Source: Batillaria attramentaria (taxonomy: Eukaryota; Mollusca; Gastropoda; Batillariidae). From it: a stretch of 64,000 nucleotides of DNA. Made by a program: the position numbers and the translations under genes. This document shows, piece after piece, positions 25,501-35,233 of this stretch. The stretch lies in NCBI GenBank assembly GCA_018292915.2, contig JACVVK020000038.1, positions 2,157,501 to 2,221,500 on the forward strand, in the 5' to 3' direction. How positions within the stretch are numbered: position 1 is the first letter of the stretch; every line of letters starts with the position of its first letter. Under the pieces are notes generated by a model. It did no database searches. It was not told the DNA's origin and worked only from the letters and a program-made list of their open reading frames with translations.

Positions 25501-26892
25501 GGGTTGGGGGGGGGGGGTATTTCCCAGTTTCAGTGAACGTTAATCACTGTCACAATAGTTTGTTCCCCACTGGCCACGGCTTCTTTGTTCTTGCGACGGA
25601 CTCGCTGCTATCTTTACTCTCATACCGACACACTGTTGCGACACTGTGATTGCATGAGCGACAGAAATAGTATGACGGAAGAGATTCGCTGGTGTGCTCT
25701 TCAGTGTCCAATCAAATTCTACATCACATTGCGTTTAACATTGTGTTCAGGTCGATTTGCAGTGTAATTCTTATCACTGGTTTTAATTTTCGTGGGACCG
25801 GTTTTGACACAGGTTGTTGAGTGACAGTGTGGGGGACCGGCTGATGGGACCGGTTTTCAAAATTCCTAGTGCGATCACTGCATTCAGTGACGAAGTGGCA
25901 AAGCCATGAGCGCCCATCTGCAAAGCTGATGTGTTATGCTAGGGGTGTCTGGGGGCATGTTCCACAGAAAATTGTAAAAGGCGATTAAAATTGTGCTTTT
26001 TCGCATGAATTTAAATGTTGCAGAGCAGGAAAAAAATTTTGGAAGGCAAGTTTTCCAATTCGACGAAAATCGATGCAATTTGGTGCGTTTTGAAATGATG
26101 TCACGTGCTTCACAGGAGGAAACAGGTTTTTTTTTCTTTTTTTGGGGGGTGGGGGGTGGGGGTGGGGTTCGAGAGGGGGGGGGGGGGGGTAGCCAAAGGT
26201 GGAAATCCACCAAAAGGTGGGAGATTTTAAGTCCTGATAAACTCATTGAGTACAAATTTACTGTCGGAGTTCCATTAAATGTCAGCGTTAGGACAGGTAA
26301 TTCTGCTCCAGTGTCTATTTTGTATTCTCCACACTGCTGTAAAACTTGGGCAGATGGTATGTGCACACACAGAAACCACAGGCCAGCCACAATCCTAACA
26401 TCAGCAAGCTCTGTCCCTCTGTTCAAACCCTGAATCTGAGTTACTAAGTCAGACTGAGTTATATATCTTATTGCAGTGATGAGAACCTTGATGAATTCAT
26501 TGTCTTGCTCTTAACATTTCACAGACGCACAATCAACCAGCATTCTAACCTTACCGCTAGTCGTGGGAATGGGACTCTGACCGTACATCTCTATCGTTTT
26601 CAATCACCCAAACCTAAATCTAAGTCAGTGTGATGTAACGCTGGGGTGCCCCGTTGCTGAGCAAGATCACTACTTTCGCCACGTTTTACGCAACGTAATT
26701 TGTGTCTTCCGTCCTTCATCTAGACCTTTATAAAGTTTTGGGGGCCTTCAACTGCGAAAATAAACTTCTCACGACAAGCAAAAGTCATTAAGCTACAAAT
26801 GTACATGTGGACTGTTGACAAGAACGGTTTGACTCACCCGTGAGGAACTTTATTTGTCGCAACAAAGTTTGTGTCTCTGATACGTCGGCCAT
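14753..26892 (-). CDS. ZC3H3: ZC3H3-like CCCH zinc-finger protein (whole gene, 8 coding exons)
   Basis: ZC3H3 (Smicl) proteins act in the nucleus in mRNA 3'-end processing and poly(A) RNA export, through five CCCH fingers. Joining 26892-26838, 25273-23213, 18719-18614, 18245-18081, 17655-17460, 16453-16317 and 14996-14753 gives 2964 nt, 987 residues plus stop, with every junction GT/AG and phase-consistent. (That list is seven coding blocks; the eighth exon would be 5' or 3' untranslated and is not placed.) Residues 1-18 read like the vertebrate N-terminus (LLRQIKFL). Residues 19-705 are S/T/K-rich with an RG patch near 665. Fingers lie at C767-H786, C794-H811, C821-H838, C848-H866 and C870-H889. 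A conserved C-terminal motif [14 protein letters not shown] follows. Length compares well with vertebrate proteins of about 950 residues. Cassette exons cannot be excluded. Confidence 0.9.
15159..15576 (-). mobile_element. tRNA-headed SINE, ATT-tailed (family B)
   Basis: Read on the minus strand: a tRNA-like head with A-box text GTGGTCTAGTGGTTAAG and B-box GGTTCGAGTTCC, a body with GGGTTCTCTCCGGGTACTC, a GTTCAGTTTGCGGTGCTTTG core and an (ATT)n tail at 15159-15176. A matching full copy lies at 59036-59430 and a 5'-truncated copy at 39798-40048. The layout is that of a V-SINE-like element. It sits in the last ZC3H3 intron. Confidence 0.8.
15845..16300 (-). mobile_element. tRNA-derived SINE (family C), C/A-tailed
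   Basis: Homologous in reverse to 19631-20131. B-box text GGGTTCGAATCCC lies near 16264-16280, then GTTTTTCCTACCTACGG, with a tail of C-runs and A21 at 15849-15891. The tRNA-like head is shortened relative to the other copy. Its 5' end lies within about 15 bp of the ZC3H3 exon donor at 16316. Confidence 0.75.
16317..16453 (-). CDS. ZC3H3: ZC3H3 exon: end of finger 4 and finger 5
   Basis: The acceptor CACTGCAG and donor AG|GTAAAC bound 137 bp. It opens with [12 protein letters not shown], supplying the third Cys and His of finger 4 (begun in the previous exon), then finger 5 of type C-X8-C-X5-C-X3-H. It starts in phase 0 and ends with AG, which is completed by C in the next exon. The match to the expected ZC3H3 order at both ends makes the call strong despite the short length. 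Confidence 0.88.
16786..16823. repeat. G38 homopolymer
   Basis: Thirty-eight consecutive G in a ZC3H3 intron, preceded by CCC. It may form G-quadruplexes on the non-template strand. The exact length is prone to assembly error. Confidence 0.9.
17182..17274. repeat. (GT)n microsatellite
   Basis: About 90 bp of GT with one GG interruption, in the same intron as the G38 run. Confidence 0.95.
17460..17655 (-). CDS. ZC3H3: ZC3H3 exon: fingers 2, 3 and start of 4
   Basis: The acceptor TTCAACAAAG and donor AAG|GTTTGT bound 196 bp encoding [15 protein letters not shown], then finger 3 ([10 protein letters not shown]...CPYLH) and [15 protein letters not shown]. Fingers 2 and 3 are C-X7-C-X4-C-X3-H. 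KEKMPVC between fingers is a ZC3H3 hallmark. Confidence 0.92.
18081..18245 (-). CDS. ZC3H3: ZC3H3 exon: basic linker and finger 1
   Basis: The acceptor GTGTTTAG and donor AG|GTGTGT bound 165 bp. It encodes a basic [16 protein letters not shown] stretch and finger 1, [20 protein letters not shown], followed by [10 protein letters not shown], near identical in style to vertebrate ZC3H3. Confidence 0.92.
18614..18719 (-). CDS. ZC3H3: ZC3H3 exon upstream of the fingers
   Basis: The acceptor CCCTACAG and donor AA|GTAAGT bound 106 bp reading [18 protein letters not shown]. This corresponds to the short conserved IGG-x-x-Y block that precedes the fingers in ZC3H3 proteins. Phase 1 in and phase 2 out fit both neighbours. 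Confidence 0.85.
18905..19262 (+). repeat. Dispersed repeat family F
   Basis: Begins GCATTTAGTGATGAAGTGGC, then TCTGCAAAGCATGCACCCC, a T-run/G-run junction, two internal subrepeats (TCTAAAATCTGTG...GTGCATT; GGGAGGAAGAG) and AAAGGTGGATATCCAC. It lies in the large ZC3H3 intron. Confidence 0.7.
19418..19611 (+). mobile_element. 5'-truncated non-LTR retrotransposon tail, 12-bp TSD
   Basis: It encodes the GKRKRGRP...RRD terminal motif common at the C-terminus of non-LTR polyproteins and ends with (TAAG)n. The flanks are perfect 12-bp direct repeats TTCATACTAAGA at 19406-19417 and 19612-19623. A 13-bp internal duplication breaks the frame. A close copy lies at 62300-62527. Confidence 0.85.
19631..20131 (+). 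mobile_element. tRNA-derived SINE (family C), near full length
   Basis: The head GGCCCCGTAGTGTAGTGGTT and B-box GGGGTTCGAGTGC are tRNA-like. The body is about 400 bp with an A-rich tail near 20108-20130. Flanking ACTTACAG direct repeats are at 19623-19630 and 20132-20139. The left repeat overlaps the end of the neighbouring retrotransposon TSD. It lies in a ZC3H3 intron. Confidence 0.85.
20140..21410. other. ZC3H3 intron sequence, nothing recognised
   Basis: A 167-codon frame at 20941-21444 shows no known domain and runs into a family F repeat, so it is not called. Confidence 0.4.
21415..22060 (+). repeat. Family F repeat interrupted by a MITE
   Basis: Starts GAGCATTTACTGATGAAGTG and ends AAAAGGTGAACAATTTTACG. 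It is interrupted at 21573-21973 by an element with its own target duplication. Confidence 0.7.
21573..21973. mobile_element. CAGGGTC-ended MITE with 6-bp TSD
   Basis: The ends are CAGGGTCCATACAGGT and its complement ACCTGTATCGACCCTG, flanked by TTCAAA at 21567-21572 and 21974-21979. The interior repeats TTCCATGACTTTTCC. There is no ORF. hAT-like by its ends, though hAT TSDs are usually 8 bp. Confidence 0.75.
22200..22275 (-). repeat. ATT-tailed SINE 3' fragment
   Basis: An (AATA)n/(TAA)n run followed by a GGCTCTAGGCGCTTTACAA end resembles, in reverse, the GCGCTTTG...ATT tail of ATT-tailed SINEs. Confidence 0.5.
22457..22519. repeat. (AC)n microsatellite
   Basis: About 62 bp of pure AC in a ZC3H3 intron. 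Confidence 0.95.
23213..25273 (-). CDS. ZC3H3: ZC3H3 large exon
   Basis: The exon begins after the acceptor TTTCACAG with ATCTTATCAACGATGC, completing an Asp codon split with exon 1 (…[10 protein letters not shown]). It runs 2061 bp of S/T/K/Q-rich low-complexity sequence with basic [13 protein letters not shown] motifs and a GRGRYRGGY patch near its end. It closes at ATG G|GTTTGT. The open frame continues two codons to a stop at 23205, so the donor must be used for the finger exons to follow. A 74-residue upstream extension of this frame (to 25412) is intronic. Confidence 0.9.
25376..25880. mobile_element. CAGTGATCGC-ended MITE in ZC3H3 intron 1
   Basis: The terminal 10 bp CAGTGATCGC and GCGATCACTG are perfect inverted repeats. 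The flanks read CATTTA and CATTCA, a probable 6-bp target duplication with one change, inside a family F copy. The interior holds several GGGACCGGT motifs and no ORF. hAT-like by its end sequence. Confidence 0.65.
25881..26240 (+). repeat. Family F repeat
   Basis: CATTCAGTGACGAAGTGGCA, TGTTATGCTAGGGGTGTC and AAAGGTGGGAGATTTTAAG mark the family. A T-run/G-run junction lies at 26127-26190. Confidence 0.7.
26838..26892 (-). CDS. ZC3H3: ZC3H3 first coding exon
   Basis: ATG at 26892-26890 opens [18 protein letters not shown] followed by G|GTGAGT. The phase-1 end fits the large exon. The [13 protein letters not shown] pattern across the junction matches the vertebrate ZC3H3 N-terminus (RRQIRLLQGLIDD). 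It is too short to appear as an independent ORF, and no upstream in-frame ATG is needed. Confidence 0.85.
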
Positions 26893-27403
26893 GTTTAATG
26901 TTTACCGTTAGACAGCCGCTTATGACGCCAACAAATATGTCGCTTACAACGCTGCGAAGTCGAGTTATTTCCCCTGGCGATCCCTCGCACACAATACGTG
27001 ATTGCTATATTTGTTGTTGTTGTTCATTGACTTCACGTCTCCAACACAGATTGGCTCAAGTTTATTGAAAACTTTATTGCAAACCCAGCTGCTTTACCTT
27101 CAGGACCCGCCTTTGTTTCCGACACCCCGCCGGTCACTGACGAGTTTCACTGACTGAGGACCGGAGCCCGGCCCGCCTGTGTTGTCAGTCAACTCCTTGA
27201 CCAGTCTTACGCGGGTTGGTGACGCCGGCAGTAGATATTTTAATTGATATTAAGCATGGAAATACATACTACAGAACTGATTTGAAGAACTGAGAAAAAG
27301 AAGATGAAGAGCCAGAAAAAAACAAACACTGAAACACAAACCCTTATAAGTTTTCCGACAGGAGTCCCGGCGGCGCCGGTCACGAACCGGCGTTACCGTG
27401 GCA

Positions 27404-27500
27404 GTTTTTTTTTTTTTTTTTTTTTAAACTGAAATAGTGCAGGCACACTTAGCCACGAATTTATCTTTGTGGCTTGCGCGGCTTTAATCCTTATAAACTC
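27404..27500 (-). mobile_element. Short retroposon family D copy
   Basis: Read on the minus strand, GGCTTAA..CCGCGCAAGCCACAAAG and AATTCGTGGCTAAGTGTGCC end in an A21 run. Same family as 29190-29290, 37393-37490 and others. Confidence 0.65.
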
Positions 27501-27745
27501 ATCCGCCCACACCCCCTTCCCCAGTTTTTAAGTTATTTCTCTACCGGCTATAGAGAAACAACTTTATGAGACGGGGCAGATTTTGCTGCGCGCAGCAGCA
27601 AGTTTCAGTGATACAAAACAAGACTGTGACGTTTCTCCACACAATACTTACTTTCACGCACACAGTGACGTAACGAAATCTGCGTTATAGTCGGACACCT
27701 TACGTGCACACTATGCTGCTGCGTTCTTATTGGCGGGAGTTGTGA

Positions 27746-27748
<3 letters not shown>

Positions 27749-27840
<92 letters not shown>
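27749..27840. repeat. (GT)n microsatellite
   Basis: About 92 bp of GT. The matching tract in the other arm (63911-63926) is only about 16 bp, showing length instability. Confidence 0.95.
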
Positions 27841-27843
<3 letters not shown>

Positions 27844-28785
27844 GGACGGATGTAATGATGGCTATCTCCTAAACCACCTTGTTGGAGGCCTTTTTACTTT
27901 GAGATAAAATGGGAATTCATCTTCTCCAGACCTACCTTTCAGGATTTTTAGCCTACTGCATTTTCAGAAGAGTTATCGCCGATTTTAAAAAAATCGGTCA
28001 TGTTACGAATTTTTTCTCAAAAAATGTTCAAATGGCTTCATTTTCTGAAATTGGGAAGATCATCCAATTATACTGCCTGTTTTCGTAGCACAGCTCTGTA
28101 GCTCTGACAGGTTTTGTGTAAGAAAAATATTTCCGAGGTAGGGGTGGTTTGCATATAAGGCCAAATATGTATGAAAAGACTTCTTCAAATTACTCATCAT
28201 TCCGGTATTTTTGTCACTTGTGCCAACTGCACATATGACATGAACTACTGCACTATTATAGCTTTAGTATTAAGAATAGCAGAGCTTTTAGATAAACACA
28301 TTTTTCACGTTTCTGCGAGAAGCGCCGGTCAAAAAAGTTCCAATTTTGCAATTTCGTAAGTACAATCCAAGTCCCTTTGCAATTTCGTAAGTACAATCCA
28401 AGTCCACGTTTCATCAGCACTCTAGATCTTCCAGATTTTATGTAAAAATTAATTCAGTTACGGAAGTCACAAAAGCAACAAGGAAATCACAAGATATGTA
28501 GAAGTATCATCTGTCAGACGAGCAGCGTGAGGCTGACGTCAAATGTTTGGTTCACAGACAAAATCTGCAAGTATCGTCACTGCTTCCGACATTTTATCAG
28601 CCCTCTAGATCTTCCAGATTTCATGTGAAAAATAATTCAGTATAATTCAATAACAAGCATCCTCAGACGATCTCAGTGCTAGAGGCTGACGTCAAAAGTT
28701 TACTTCACGGAATTGACGTCATCTCTCTCTCTCTCTGTACGACCTGCCTGAGGCTGACGTCAAATGTTTAGTTCACTCAACTACG

Positions 28786-28819
<34 letters not shown>

Positions 28820-28992
28820 GGGGAGCCAGGGTGGCCGAATGGTAGAGCGTTGGACTTTCAATGCTTGGGCCGAGAGTTCGAATCCCGCTGGGGCCAAATA
28901 TTTGTGCTGGCCTTTTTCTCGTTGCCCCGTCTTTGATATCACCCTTATGTGGGGGAAAAGGACGTTAAACTCCTAAACACCCACCCACCCAT
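28820..28992 (+). mobile_element. tRNA-Arg-like SINE (family A)
   Basis: The head GGGGAGCC..GGTGGCCGAATGGT has A-box character and GAGTTCGAATCCC is a B-box. A CTTTCAA stem-loop stands at the anticodon position (CTTCTAA in other copies, hence Arg-TCT-like). The tail reads TTTGATATCACC, GGAAAAGGACGTTAAACTCC and CACCCACCC. Other copies: 36271-36439, 38428-38598, 62762-62937, 44691-44838. Confidence 0.8.
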
Positions 28993-29189
28993 CCTCTCTC
29001 TCTGCCTCTCTCTCTCTCCCTTCTTCCCCCACCCGGCCCCACCCCCAGTCACGTGGCTAATCGGTCGAGGTCGTAGAGGATCTAGTGTCATTGGTAGAAC
29101 TTGGAGAGGGGAGAACCGGCAACAATAACAACAAAACAGACAAAATAAAATGAAGTTTGGAGAAACAACTTTGTAGGACGGGGCCGTTC

Positions 29190-29290
29190 CTCCTTGTTGT
29201 TTTATGTTGTGCGGGCACACTCGGCCGCCGCGCCCGGAATTAGTCTTTGTGGCTTGCGCGGCTTTAAGCCCTATAAACTCACTCACTTAC
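29190..29290 (-). mobile_element. Short retroposon family D copy
   Basis: Reverse of GGGCTTAAAGCCGCGCAAGC, ACAAAGACTAATTC and GAGTGTGCCCGCAC, with (GAGT)n at its start. Confidence 0.65.
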
Positions 29291-29293
29291 TCG

Positions 29294-29445
29294 GCTGGGG
29301 CCAGATATTGTGCTGGCCTTTTTCTCGTTGCCCTGTGTTTGATATCGCCCCGCTTACATGGTGAAAAAGGACGTTAAACTCTCACCCCCCCCCCCCTTTC
29401 TTCTTTCTTTACCTCATACGTGGTGGAAAAGGACGTTAAACTCCC
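29294..29445 (+). repeat. SINE family A 3' fragments
   Basis: Two pieces of the SINE tail (GGCTGGGGCCAGATATTGTG ... GAAAAAGGACGTTAAACTC; then GGTGGAAAAGGACGTTAAAC) lie in tandem. Confidence 0.6.
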
Positions 29446-29524
29446 ACACACTCACTCACCGTCTCTGTACCATCTTTTACTGCCCCGTATGTCAGTTTTC
29501 ATCATTCAGTGTCCAACGACAACT

Positions 29525-29975
29525 TTTTTTTTCTTCTTTTTTTCCAAGTCTAGTAGTGCGGGCACGGCTCGGCCGCGAATTAGTCTTTGTGGCTTGCGCG
29601 GCGTTAAGCCCTAGAAACTCGCTCACTACTTCTGGATCAAGGACCATTGTCTTGTGCGTCAAAACTGAGCCAGGACTTTTTGAAAGAAACCAATTTATTG
29701 AAGAAAAAAACAAAACCGTTCAAATAATATGGACTATCCTCGACCTCTACCAAAGATCCTCTATATTGTATAGAGGATCTTTGCCTCTGCATGCTGGATT
29801 CCAAAGAGGTGAAACTTGTTTTTCTCATTTAAACCGGATACATTTTCATTTATTTATTCACATCTTGTTTTATTGAATACCCCCTTTTCATTTTTTTTAT
29901 GACCTAGCGGAGAAGGACCCTGCTTTGCCGCGAAATAGTCTTTGCTGCTGGCGCGGCGTAAATCCCTAAATAACT
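29525..29975 (-). mobile_element. Two family D copies
   Basis: Copies at about 29525-29635 and 29898-29970 both read, in reverse, GCTTAACGCCGCGC and ACAAAGACTA. The first has an A-rich tail. Between them lies a short palindrome AGATCCTCTATA/TATAGAGGATCT at 29755-29781. Confidence 0.55.
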
Positions 29976-30178
29976 GTATTTGGCGTGTGTATATCGGTGT
30001 TAACTTATAATTTTAAGCACACTGTTGCTCGTGGTTGCCCGTCACATCTCTGCATTAGTATTTATTTGTCCAGTATGAGCAGACAATTGTGATGTACATT
30101 ACAGCCTGTGGTTCGTCCTTGCATGTACGCCTGTTTTGCAGTGTGTCTGAACAAGGAGTGAAGGATCGGGCGACTGAG

Positions 30179-30371
<193 letters not shown>

Positions 30372-30499
30372 CGTCAGTGTGAGCTTGTGTGTGTGCGTGT
30401 GTGCGTGTGTGTGTTTGCAGAATTTTAATGTATTGCATTGTCACTGTATGTTTGGCAGAACTAAAACTCGGAATTGAAAAGACACATAAGAACAAAGAA

Positions 30500-31146
30500 A
30501 ACTGTTAAGATACCTTTATTTCCACATTAACATTCTCACCACTTCCGCTACACTGTACTGGAGGCTTAAAGATTCATTCAAAATTAACCCATCAGGAAAA
30601 CATCCACAGCAAGTTTTGAACTTGATGGTGAGACGCATGTGGAAGAATGAATGTTTGGTTTTGATGTCTGGTCATTTGCTTCCCTCTACAAGCTGGCATG
30701 GTGGCCCAATATGGCATATCAACATCAGGCCTGTCATTTGAGTCGTGCAAATAAAGGGACAGCGTTTGTTTGGCTTCCAGATGGCGTGGCGGTCCATGAA
30801 GATTGTCCATGAAGATGGTTGTGTCCAAGTCAGTCATAATTATCCACCACAACGTTTCCTAGCATCTGGCAGTGTCAAGGATCCCCCATAGCACATGGAC
30901 TAAAAGTAACCAGTGAAAACCAGACCAGCAAGCAGCGCAAGTGGTCACCACCCCCAGCACAGCCAATCGGACTTTTGGAACTGTTTACACGACGTCTAGC
31001 TCATGTTCCGTCGCCCTGTGATAAACTGAATCCTGACGTCGCCGTTTGGATCACCTGGCGAAGACGTCATGCTTGGTGGGCACGGCAGCAGAAGTTGACG
31101 GATTTCCAGCTTCATTCTGAAACCCAAAACGGCTGTGTGAAAGTCT
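30500..31146 (-). repeat. Inverted copy of the 3' flank of the SINHCAF-like duplication
   Basis: Reverse complement of 53640-54290, block for block, including AATAAA (minus strand 30520-30515). It contains a conserved short frame on the minus strand ending with RIQFITGRRNMS at 30996, also present at 53787. It may be a terminal exon with its 3' UTR captured by duplication. The gene of origin is not recognised. Confidence 0.7.
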
Positions 31147-32149
31147 GGAGAACCCCCCCCCCCCCTTCCTCCGAAAAAAAAGAAGAAACAGCAAAAACGA
31201 GCCAACAAACAACAAAACAAACCAAACACCACAAACAAGAACAATAACAACAACAAACAAGCAAAAATGAAACGGATACTGTTTGCTTACCAGAGGGCAC
31301 ATGTTTCACAGGCCTGAATCCTAAACTGATTAATTTCGGTGTTGTTTTGCCAGATGCCGTTCACATAATTATATACAGATAAATTTACAGTTTTCGTAAC
31401 TGATTTTGTTGATCGAAAATGATTTCTAGGGGGTATGGTGCATTCCGATTTTAAAAGATGCTTCTTTTTTTATTCTTTGTTTTTGTTGTGTGTATTTTTG
31501 TTTTTAGTTTGTCTTTTTGATTTTTTTTTTTTTGGGGGGGGGGGGCTTTCTTTTTTTTTTTTGCCAAATGTCCAACACCATGAAAACAATAGACAAATTA
31601 TATTGTTGTATTCAGAATGAACCAATGAAGAGGGTACGCTCAGCGAAGTTTTTGTTTTAAATGTTTAAAAAAAAAAAAAATTCAGGTTTTTTTGTGGCTT
31701 GTAGCGGGCCTGCAACTGAGGTTAAAAACACACAAACAAAACATGACAAGAGAAAGCAGCAAAAAAAACAAAACAAAAACAAACCAACAACCAAAAAAAA
31801 AAAAACCCCACAAAAAAACCCCGAAAACACTTTCGAAAAGCCGGGGCATAAAATGCTAAATTACACCCGTTAAACTTCAGGCTATCGCTAACAAGAAGAC
31901 GTGATTAAAATGCACAAACGCTCACAAAACTTCTACAATTTACCGAATTATTTTCGATGAAGGGACTGCGGAGATAACCGACACTGACTAGACACGAACA
32001 AACGCAGCTGACTGACACGCGCGCCACCGCGGACACGCAACGCTACACCCGTGCGGCTAGCGGATAGAACACAAGAGCTGGCCAGAGGACGACCTGAAGG
32101 CTGCTGTACAAGGGTGGCCGGGGGCCGGTAAAAACGGGTGGCTAGAGGG

Positions 32150-32830
32150 ACGGCGGGACTAAGAACAAAAAAAGGGGAAACGGTGACATTTACAAGCATC
32201 GAAAAAAAAAAAAAACACAAAAAAAAACCGGTGAACAGGGACCGAGAACGACCCGGTCTCATTTGATTCTTTGTTTTTGTTGTCTGCATTTTTTTTTTTT
32301 TTTTGGGGGGGGGGGGGAGGGTTTTTGTTTTTGCCAAATGCCCATCATAAAAGCAGTAGACAAATTATATTGTAGTATTCAGAATGAACCAATGAAGAGG
32401 GTACGCTCGGCCAAGTAATAAAAAAATTCAGTTCTTTGTAGCGGGCCTGCAATGGAGGTTTAAAAACCCCCAAAACAACAATAATAATAAAAAAAAGCAA
32501 CAACGAAGAAAAAAAAAACGGACACATTTTCCAGATAATGGTGATTTGAGACGGGGCAAACTAAAATCAGTGTATGTAAATAAAGGATCACATCCGACGA
32601 ACAACAAAAACAAGAGCACCACCCCCACCCCCCCCAAAAAAAACCCAAACAAACCAAAAACCAAAAAACAAAACAAAAAACAAACAATAAAAAACAAAGC
32701 AAACAACACCCCCCCCCCCCCAAAAAAAAAAAACAACCAACAACCAACAACAACAACACCCACAATAACGAGAAAAAGCACAAAAAACCCAACTAACAAA
32801 CAAAAAAAAAAACCCAAGAAAAACGCACAA
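32150..32830. repeat. A/C-rich low-complexity tract with T/G and C/A run junctions
   Basis: T16 directly followed by G14 (32287-32319) and C14 followed by A11 (32707-32732), embedded in CAACAAAA-type sequence. Hydrophobic or Lys/Pro-rich open frames here are composition artefacts. Confidence 0.8.
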
Positions 32831-34000
32831 CTTTTCGTCCACGCCAACATACAGATTCTGACTTGGACACATGACCACACAACAACTGACTTGATTTGTG
32901 TGGACGAGAAATATTAGGGCGCCACTTTCTCTAATTATATGCAACCGTCATTTTGCTACCACGGTTGAAATGCGCAACAAAATCGTCAGCAGTTGTAATA
33001 TTTACCGTATGACCGAAAGGACGACAGCGATATCTTTTAGTTTATTTTTTATAGGAATGGTTTAGACTACACTGCCTGACGCTGTATTACACGAAATCAA
33101 GTTTAGCAAAGCAGTTTGAAGGAGGCCGAGTGACGAGACCAACCCATTTGAACAAACAAGCCGCCATTTTGTCCTCACGCGCTAGCAAGAGTCCCAACTC
33201 CGACGGCAACTCCTTTTCGCATGTAAACCGATAACATTTAAAACTGGACTGACGAAATGGCTTGTTAATATATTCACATGACAGAAAGTATGGGAGGATG
33301 TCAGGGGACTTAAAGCTTTACGTGGACTAATGTCGGCGTTCGCTCGGCCTGTGCGGTAAATTGCCTGTCCGCCATAATGTTTTTTACGCCTCGATGAAGC
33401 GGCCGAAAGGAAAACGAAACTGTCCACTCCACTCTACAAGGCAGCGCCAAGAGAAAGGGACAGGTCGAATTTTGTATTGTGTGTGTTTTCGTTATATTTG
33501 GAATCCTGTCATATACTGCCATGCCACTAACAAGCCATAAATTTGAAACAACTCTCGTCTATGTGTGACCTGTAAAGCGAGGAACTTTTTCCCCACAAAA
33601 TATTCAAACCACAAGAAGCAGTTGGTGAAATAAATATTTAAAAAAAACACCCGACAAGCACGAACAGGTCACTGACCATCAAAAGAACTGTCAATTATTA
33701 CCTGACACTGAGAACTAATGTCAAAACTAGTGGAAAAGACACGCCACGTTTCACACAGCAACACGTATGTGCCTGCATGGCGTACGGCCGGCCGGTAGCG
33801 TTATCTGACTGACTTTGTTTGTCGTGTGCAAAGAAATAAAATATTGAAGGCAGGAACACGCGGCAAAACATCAAAATATGTTAAAACATACTTACAACAG
33901 TTGGTGTAAAGGATGGTAGGTGTTGAGACTGCTGACGCTTGAAAGAAAATGCGAACGAACAAAACGCTGTGCGCTGCAAACTGAACCCGACCGCAGAGCC

Positions 34001-35163
34001 GGTGTGGTATAGTTAATGTACCCCCCAAGTAATGGACCCCCCGGTCCAATAACTTTAAAGTTAATGGACCCCCGGGGTCCAACAATTATAATCAGAGGGT
34101 ATAATTATTGGACCCCCTCTATGGTTGTTGGACCCCCCTTTCACTTAAGAAGAATTCAGTTACTTATAGCTTTATTCTCTTTTCTGTCACTCGTACACGA
34201 CACATTATGGTTTAGGAGTAACCTTGGTACAGGTAAAGTGAACTAGCTGAGGTATTGACGCAGACACATTGGATTTCTGAAGGAAATATGCTATCAAATA
34301 AAAAGATAAATAACAAACTATCTCTGTTTGCCGTGTGTGCGTATTCAGGCGTGTGTAGGGGTGTGTGTGTGTGGGGGGGGGGGGGTGTCGGTGTTGCCGA
34401 TGTGTGAACTGAAGTGCGCTAAACATAATATTTCTGCAATTAAAACTGATATTGTCAATACTGACGGCGATAGAATATGGACTGATGAGTCGGGATGGGG
34501 AGCGGGGGTCAATATGGGGGTGGTGGGGGTGAGAGTGAGTATTTGGACGATGGGTAGGGAGAGGGGGGGGGGTATCTGCTCGGAGGGGTGAGGAGGGGGT
34601 ATGTGGGTTAAAGGGTTGCGGTCTGTAGTGGATGTGGAATTTTGACGTTGCGCGCGTGCGCGCGCGTGTGTGTGTGTGTGTGTGTGGGGGGGGGGGGGGG
34701 TTCAATCAATGTGGATGGAGAGGGGTGGTGTGGTTGCGTCATATGTACGGAGGGGGGGGGGGGTACTGACATGTAGGAGTAAAGAAAACAATATTGATGG
34801 TGTAATGTCATTTTAATATTTCAGGCAGTTCATCTGTTAATGTAAAATCTGTGATTCCGACATGTTTACGTCTTTTGTAAATCGCCATCATTGTAAACCA
34901 CGTTTTGTATTCTATATTTTAACCACGGTTTAAAGTTTTATAATAACTGTTTCTGCTGGCCTCTTAAAGATTTTCTTAGAAAATATTTACCATTGAGATT
35001 TTAAGCATTTTTTTTTCTTTCAATACCAAGAATAGTTTATTTTTGTAGACATGTTGACCAGTAATTATTAATGATGAAAATAACTGGATTGGAGCCTGAA
35101 TTATACACGGCTCATACCAAAAATACAACAACAACAACAAAAAAACACAACAAAAAAAACTTC

Positions 35164-35233
<70 letters not shown>

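Larger units (their letters stand above)
27671..29205 (+). repeat. Arm A of a long inverted duplication
   Basis: Nearly every block is repeated in reverse complement at 62558-64000: AACGAAATCTGCGTTATAG, the GT tract, GATGTAATGATGGCTATCTC, the GAGGCTGACGTCAAA repeats, a SINE and GGACGGGGCCGTTCCTCC. The other arm runs off the window. Both arms contain the same SINE, so the duplication followed that insertion. The arm may be a large transposable element; no transposase is visible. Confidence 0.85.

Noticed and set aside
28820..28905. tRNA gene
   Set aside because: The tRNA-like heads of families A, B and C are followed by conserved SINE bodies and tails, recur at several places, and some carry TSDs. 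They are SINE promoters, not tRNA genes.
32428..32944. 110-150 codon hydrophobic minus-strand frames
   Set aside because: Composition artefact of the A/C-rich tract in the palindrome arm; no conservation of frame in the other arm.
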